A stretch of 64,000 nucleotides of DNA from Phragmites australis (Eukaryota > Streptophyta > Magnoliopsida > Poales > Poaceae). Under the pieces are notes generated by a model. The model searched no databases and was not told the DNA's origin. It worked only from the letters and a program-made list of their open reading frames with translations. A program made the position numbers and the translations under genes. Of this stretch, positions 59,201 through 64,000 are shown piece after piece (within the stretch, counting starts at the first letter, position 1; each line of letters opens with the position of its first letter). The stretch covers positions 27,874,001-27,938,000 of the forward strand of contig NC_084930.1 of the NCBI RefSeq assembly GCF_958298935.1, read 5' to 3'.

Positions 59201-62170
59201 GAGAACCAACAGTGCCTCGATGCTCTTGGTGGGCGTCAATGTTGATGATCTAGTGATCACAGGCTCCAACAATGACGACATCACTCAATTCAATGTACAG
59301 ATGGGCTCCATGTTCAAGATGAGTAATTTGGGTCTTTTGTGTTTCTAAAGGTACATCTAGCCCCTAAATGTGATTTTGATAATTAATGACAATACCTATG
59401 GATTAATAATTGTGTTGAGAATTATTAGTAAGTTGTTTCATATGTGATGCATGGATGATAGAGCATGGATTCATTGAGGAATGCCATGTAATCAAGAGAA
59501 ATACATCAAGATGAATGAGCTCTAGCTGATGCTCGGGTAAGTGATGGTAATGCCTATGGACTAACAATTATATTAAGAATTGTTAGTAGATTATTCCATA
59601 GGAGATGCCTAATTGATAAAGCATGTATTCGTTGAGGAATGCCATGAGATCAAAAGATATGCATCGAGGTCATTGAGCTCTAAGTGATGCTCATGTGATG
59701 AAGAAGAAGCTAGAGAGAAAGAGACCTCTCGAAGTTTTAGGATGGTCTTAAGAATATTGACAATAAGCGTGAAGATCAAAGTTACTTGTGGAGATCAAGT
59801 AACTAAATATATGGAATTATCAATTGAATTTTATGGATTAACTCATATGCTATATGCTTGAGAGTAAGTTGGGGTTAGGTTCCATATGAAGGCAAATGTT
59901 GAATTGAGATATTCAATGTGCCGAGTTGGAAGAGTAAGATCAAAATAAGCTTAGTGGATAATTTGTGTGCTTGATGCTTGCGGTTCATAACTTGGTGGTG
60001 AACCGGATGAAGATGGTATGAAAAGAAAAGTCTTCTATGTTTGGTGCATGGGAAGCAATCAAGTGAACTTTATCAAGCTTCCGGAAGATCAAGAGAGGAT
60101 CGAGATGGAAAGTGAGGATGAACATCGTTATCAAGCATACGTGAAGAGTTAATGATAAGCCTAAAAGAAGCACCAGGACTTGGATAATATGTTCGTCAAG
60201 TCTAAATGGATGAATAGCTCAAGGCAAAGGTATAAAATGTAGGATATTTTCTTTTATCGGTCAATGGTGATTTGAGAAGAGAAATGACCGGATTGATAGG
60301 ATAAATACCATACTATTAAGAGAGGTCTAGATAATTGCTTGAGTTTTTACCTTATGTTGATAAGCTCAATCTTGCATGTGTATACTCTCTTTGGTAGGAT
60401 GCTATATTTTTGCAAATGAGTTTTGCAAATAGCTCAAGTCCATATTCCTACTTCGTATAACATGTCACTAAGTTTATAAAGGTGTTTTGCAATTTGTCAT
60501 AGTGAATGTTTTAACCCTTGGTCACATGAAACCTTTAGATTTTAAATTTGTTTTGCAAAAGATTAAGGTTCATGCAGTTTTCATTGTGGTGGATCTTTGG
60601 ATTATGTTTTAGGTTTGATCTAATGTGTTTGAGATCAAGCAATCAGTTGGTATGTGTAGCCTTATGAATAAGCTTTCCGTAGAGTCTAAGATCACCTAAA
60701 TCGGACATCGGGTTAGAAAGCTACCGCCGTTTCTGAGTGTCAGATGTGTTGGTCAGGGAGTGGCAGTCTGACCATCAAGAACTCTGGTCTGACAGCCAAG
60801 GTGGCGGTCTAACCACCAAGATGATCGGTCTGACCATTGGAGTTTGTAGAGAACTTTCACTTCTCTAGAATGGGTGGTGGTCTGATCGCCAAGGTGGCCG
60901 ATCTGACCATCGGAGGTTTGAAATGGCTGTAACGACTAGTTTTAGAGCCATTGGATTAGTGACGGTCTAACCGCCAGATGTGTAGAAAGATCAGACTTTG
61001 GGCAACGACTATATTTCGGGTTATGACCTATATATACCTCATGCCCAGCAGCTTGGAGGCTCTCTCCTGCAGCTATTGAGCATCCTTGAGCTAAGTAAAG
61101 TTCTCCCCATACATTTGTGCATGTGTTGCACATAGAGAGGGTTGTGAGGCAAGAATCAAGCGTATTTGCATCAGTGATTAAGCTTTAGACACTTGGTGAG
61201 AGTCGAGTTCGTCTTGGCTTGTTACTCTTGGTGTGTGCTAACACCTAGACGGTGCGGTGGCATTGTGATCTAGTGATCTTCTCAAAGAAGCTTGTGAGAA
61301 GGCCCGGTATGATTGTGAGAGACTTTGTGCACGCCTTGCTGGAGTAGTAAACTGTAACTCTAGTGAAATCTAGGTAGTGAGTGGTTCATTGGATTAATCC
61401 GGCTCAAGATCAAGTTGCTCGTGGTGAGCATCTTCTCATGTTGAGAATTGTATACTTGATAGATGAGCAGTTATAAGTTTGAACCCACCTCAACATGGAT
61501 TAGGGGAGACTACGATAAAAAGATCCGGTGTCTCCTTTATGATTTGCCTAGTTAAGCTTATTTACTTTGAGAAATTTACATTCTTAGAATTATAATTGTT
61601 TACATGTCACCCTAGGTTGCAAACCTTGATATAGACATAGAATCGATTATTTTTATTGAGACATAGATTTTGGGATTTCATATGTGTTGTAACCGATTGT
61701 TTTTAATTCCTCATCTTTATCAGTTATATCTTTCTAGAATTTTTAGAATCGCCTATTCACCCCCCTCTAACGGTCCACCTTAATCCTACCATTTCTATCT
61801 GGGCATAGAAGTGAAGCAACCGGATGGCTGGACTGTGATTAGCAAGAGTATGTTAGACTGCAATCCATGTCTGACATCAACGGAAAACAAGATGAAGCTA
61901 TCCAAGAATGATGGGCTGAACCAGTTGATTCCTCTGAATATCGCAGCATGGTGGGCACCTCGAGATATCTGGTAAACACTAGACCAGACATTACTTTTGC
62001 TGTTGGAATTGTGAGTTGTTATGTGGAGAAGCCAACTGGACAACACAACATTGCGGTGAAGCAAATCCCGAGGTATGTGCAGAGGTATAATTGGATTTGG
62101 TTGTGTTTTCAGGCTGCAGAATATAGCAGGAGAGACGCTGACAGGGTTTAGCGATAACGACCTCGCCGAA
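56246..62170 (+). pseudogene. Decayed Copia gag-pol
   Basis: gag lies at about 56246-56894 (MATNYADWALLMRVNLQ; later the UBN2-type segment). Protease is at about 57175 (VWYLDTGASNHMMG). Integrase runs about 57540-58050 (MRYGHLNFPSLCKLG; SDRGGEINSTELKDY) and 58080-58334, with a deletion at about 58050 removing part of the core. Reverse transcriptase runs about 58740-59345 (DLKWVFKVKKD; MDVKLAFLNGQL; NVDDLVITGS, where the usual tyrosine of YVDD is Asn) and resumes at 61797 (YLGIEVKQPDGW), ending near GFSDNDLAEDLDD at about 62145-62180. Confidence 0.8.
59347..61791. mobile_element. Solo LTR inserted in Copia reverse transcriptase
   Basis: TTTCT at 59342-59346 is repeated at 61792-61796; with one copy removed, reverse transcriptase reads straight through (LLCF then YLGIEV). 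The 2445-bp insert has no coding domains. It begins AAAGGTACATCTAGCCCCTA, ends CACCCCCCTCTAACGG...CCTACCA and contains repeated GGTCTGACC phrases, the style of SIRE-type Copia LTRs in grasses. The expected TG start is not present, so the first bases have changed. Two imperfect tandem copies of about 160 bp lie at about 59390-59700. Confidence 0.75.
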
Positions 62171-62179
62171 GATTTAGAT

Positions 62180-63110
62180 GACAAAGAAGCACCTCCGGTA
62201 ATAATGCATGCATGTGCTCGACAACTATTCTGCCTCAAAAATCTCTTGATCACCTTTGCAGCTTCCACTAGACTAAACGTGAACTATCAGAAATATTTTT
62301 TATCCCCAATAAATGTGCCAGAAGAAAAGGTGGAAATTCTAACAAAAAAATTGGATTGTCTGAAAGGTTCCCTTCCTTTCACATACTTGGGGCTGCCCAC
62401 TAGGACTCACAAAGTCAAGGTTCAGGAGTTCTTTCCCTGTAATTCAAAGAATTGACAGGAGGCTAGCCAGAATGGCAAACTACCAGACAAACTGAACGTG
62501 GGATCATTTTGGTGGCGTGACAACCTCGAGCTGCTCGATTTATACAAGGGCATAGCTCAGTGCTCAATTGCAGATGGCCCCACTGCTTTTTTCTGAACTG
62601 ACCTTTGGAATGGATCCCTTAGACAAATGCAATTCCCACAACTAGAAACGTATAAGAAGACACAATCCATCACAGTGTAGCAAGTACTGCACTTGGATAA
62701 TCTTCTAGATCTGTTCAACCTACCACTGTCAGTACAAGCATATGCTCAATTTCTACAGCCGGCAGAAGCTCTGGTAGAATTGCCAAACTCTGATGGCAAA
62801 GATAGTTGCCTACTTGGACATATATCAGTTAAATGTACAAACTTCCAACGGGTCAGAGCCAAGCGCCTGTGGTGTTCAAATGTTTATGGGAAAGTGCCTG
62901 CCAAAGAGACAAAATATTCTTCTGGACTCTGGTTGCTCCTGCATGATCGGTTGAATACGAGAAACCTACCAAATCGTAAGAACTATCACCTGCCATCATA
63001 TAACTGCGTTTGCTGTCACCAAGAAACTTAAGAAACACTAGAGCTTCTATTCTTTGACTGAGACAGAGGAATTTGAGTGCAGAATGGAATCAGTGATCTC
63101 AAAAGCAAGC
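62180..63110 (+). mobile_element. LINE 3' fragment
   Basis: Plus-strand pieces are FCLKNLLITFAASTRLNVNY and PFTYLGLPTRTHK (62210-62410), the end of a plant L1-type reverse transcriptase, and 62693-63031, a zinc-binding reverse-transcriptase-associated domain (LWLLLHDRLNTRNLPNRKNY, then CVCCHQ). The middle is condensed and frames are broken. It follows the Copia sequence directly, without an intervening LTR. Confidence 0.75.
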
Positions 63111-63175
63111 TGAACGTTGCCTGCTATATGGAGGTAGTCATCTTGGGAGCATGGGGCATCTGGCTCACTCGAAAG

Positions 63176-63292
63176 TTTATTAGTAAAAATAAAGTAGTTT
63201 AAGTTGGATTAGCAATCTTATTTGGATTAGCAATCTTATTTCTATTTTAGACTAAAAATCGAGACTTAAACTACTTTATTTTAACTAATAAA
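63176..63292. repeat. Foldback with 28-bp arms
   Basis: The left arm TTTATTAGTAAAAATAAAGT (63176 onward to 63203) pairs with the right arm 63265-63292 (CTTAAACTACTTTATTTTAA onward) with one or two mismatches. The loop contains a direct duplication of TTGGATTAGCAATCTTATTT (63205 and 63222). It is a MITE-like element of about 117 bp. Confidence 0.65.
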
Positions 63293-63299
63293 TTTAAAA

Positions 63300-63692
63300 T
63301 CTGATGTGGAGTTGGAAGGTGGAACTCTGCCGCACAGGGTCTTAGTAATGTTTGTGTGGAAACAAACATTTTGGAGGAACTGTTTCATTAATCCCTCACC
63401 AGTTTTGACACGTACATACATCATAGGCGAGCACTGAGCACATACAAGTAACAAATTATAAATGGAAATAAGAAATGGACAGCACTAACAAATTAACTAG
63501 TAGACGGCACGCATTCTCTTGGTCTTTTTTTTAAGCAAGAGGGCAGGTGCACTACCTATTCATTTTAGAAGGGTAGAGTTTATAAAAATGTCAACAAGCA
63601 GTTCACCGTTAAACTTAGTCAGCTCTGGCTACAAGCATGAACTAAAAGCAAAGGGGCAGGGAGAATGAAAAAGAGAAAACAACCGATGAGAG
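63300..63692. other. Spacer with no recognised feature
   Basis: AT-rich sequence without coding signal or clear repeat. Confidence 0.4.
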
Positions 63693-63724
63693 CTAGGCTG
63701 GCAAGAGAACAAACTTCAGCATAC

Positions 63725-63999
63725 CAGCGTCGTTTTCGACTTGTTGACCGGCAGACGGCCTCTTCAGCGTGCAGATCTCGGCCTGCGCCTGAACGACCAT
63801 GTGGGTCATCGTTCTTTTCAGGCGCAGCATCTCTCTGAACGTGCTCTCGTCGCCGTGAACGACCTCAAAGTCGTTCCACCGGCTCCAGAATTCAGAGTGA
63901 GCGCCCGGATCAGTGAAGTCTGACGCGTACACGTACAGTGCCCTTGCACGATGGACTTCCCGAGACCAATCTCCAGATCGGCGAACCTGATGCAGATCT
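63725..63999 (-). pseudogene. SYF1: SYF1 (XAB2-like) splicing factor fragment, frame-shifted, runs off the edge
   Basis: SYF1 is a HAT-repeat scaffold of the Prp19-associated spliceosome complex. Minus-strand translation from the right edge gives EICIRFADLEIGLG, then, after a one-base shift at about 63959-63961 (three G where four are expected), VHRARALYVYASDFTDPG and FWSRWNDFEVVHGDESTFRE with MLRLKR. These are the final HAT repeats of SYF1. After that the sequence (QAQAEICTLKRPSAG) no longer resembles the family, and a possible splice donor follows at 63723-63724. The upstream part is outside the window. The shift and divergence suggest a pseudogene or captured fragment; a sequencing error at the G run is possible. 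Confidence 0.7.
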
Positions 64000-64000
64000 C

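Larger units (their letters stand above)
55713..62170 (+). mobile_element. Copia retrotransposon lacking its 3' LTR, split by a solo LTR
   Basis: The 5' LTR is 55713-56068 (TGTTGTATAAAC to CACCAACA). It is followed after two bases by TGGTATCAGGGCTCGGG, the primer site. gag, protease, integrase, reverse transcriptase and the RNase H connection follow on the plus strand up to about 62170, with stops and small deletions. A 2.4-kb LTR interrupts reverse transcriptase at 59347-61791. The right end runs into LINE sequence, so the 3' LTR is lost. Confidence 0.82.

Overview
This window is plant nuclear DNA, almost certainly from a grass. The host genes are split by introns and have GC-rich first exons. 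Four of them encode plant families (two-LIM protein, plastid ankyrin protein, plant DCC protein, D1-type cyclin), and the space between them is filled with nested Copia, Gypsy, CACTA, LINE and MITE sequence typical of grass genomes. From memory the gene order resembles part of rice chromosome 6; this was not checked.

Layout. 1-2555: repeat-like sequence, probably intron 1 of a LIM-domain gene whose first exon lies off the left edge. 2556-7536 (+): the rest of that gene, two LIM domains followed by an extraordinary tail of about 1150 residues made of repeats. 8395-24158 (+): a DNA polymerase lambda gene broken by a Copia element (9166-13740) and a CACTA-like block (13828-22854) that contains a truncated Gypsy element. 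Its catalytic exons are missing and a LINE scrap sits in their place. 24310-26046: two inverted-repeat elements. 26157-27944 (-): an intact DCC-family (DUF393) gene, head to head with 28897-30843 (+), an intact EMB506-like plastid ankyrin gene. 31797-35612 (-): tRNA guanine-N7 methyltransferase, with a complete small LTR element inside its only intron.

36331-48956 holds a complete-ended Tat-type Gypsy element, flanked by ATGTA on both sides. Its gag-pol is on the minus strand and an extra gene is on the plus strand; the reverse transcriptase core appears to be deleted. 50872-53316 (+): an intact six-exon D1-type cyclin. 53880-63300 is a graveyard: CACTA remnants, two Copia pieces (one split by a 2.4 kb solo LTR), a LINE tail and a foldback. 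The right edge (63725-63999, -) has a frame-shifted fragment of the splicing factor SYF1.

The intact genes serve unrelated housekeeping roles: actin/LIM biology, plastid development, redox, tRNA modification and G1 control. They do not form a pathway. The most informative signals are the dismantled polymerase lambda with its readable insertion history, the hypertrophied LIM protein, and two unrelated Gypsy elements that share an antisense gene with a common C-terminal motif. All exon borders were placed by eye from GT/AG sites and protein similarity recalled from memory.
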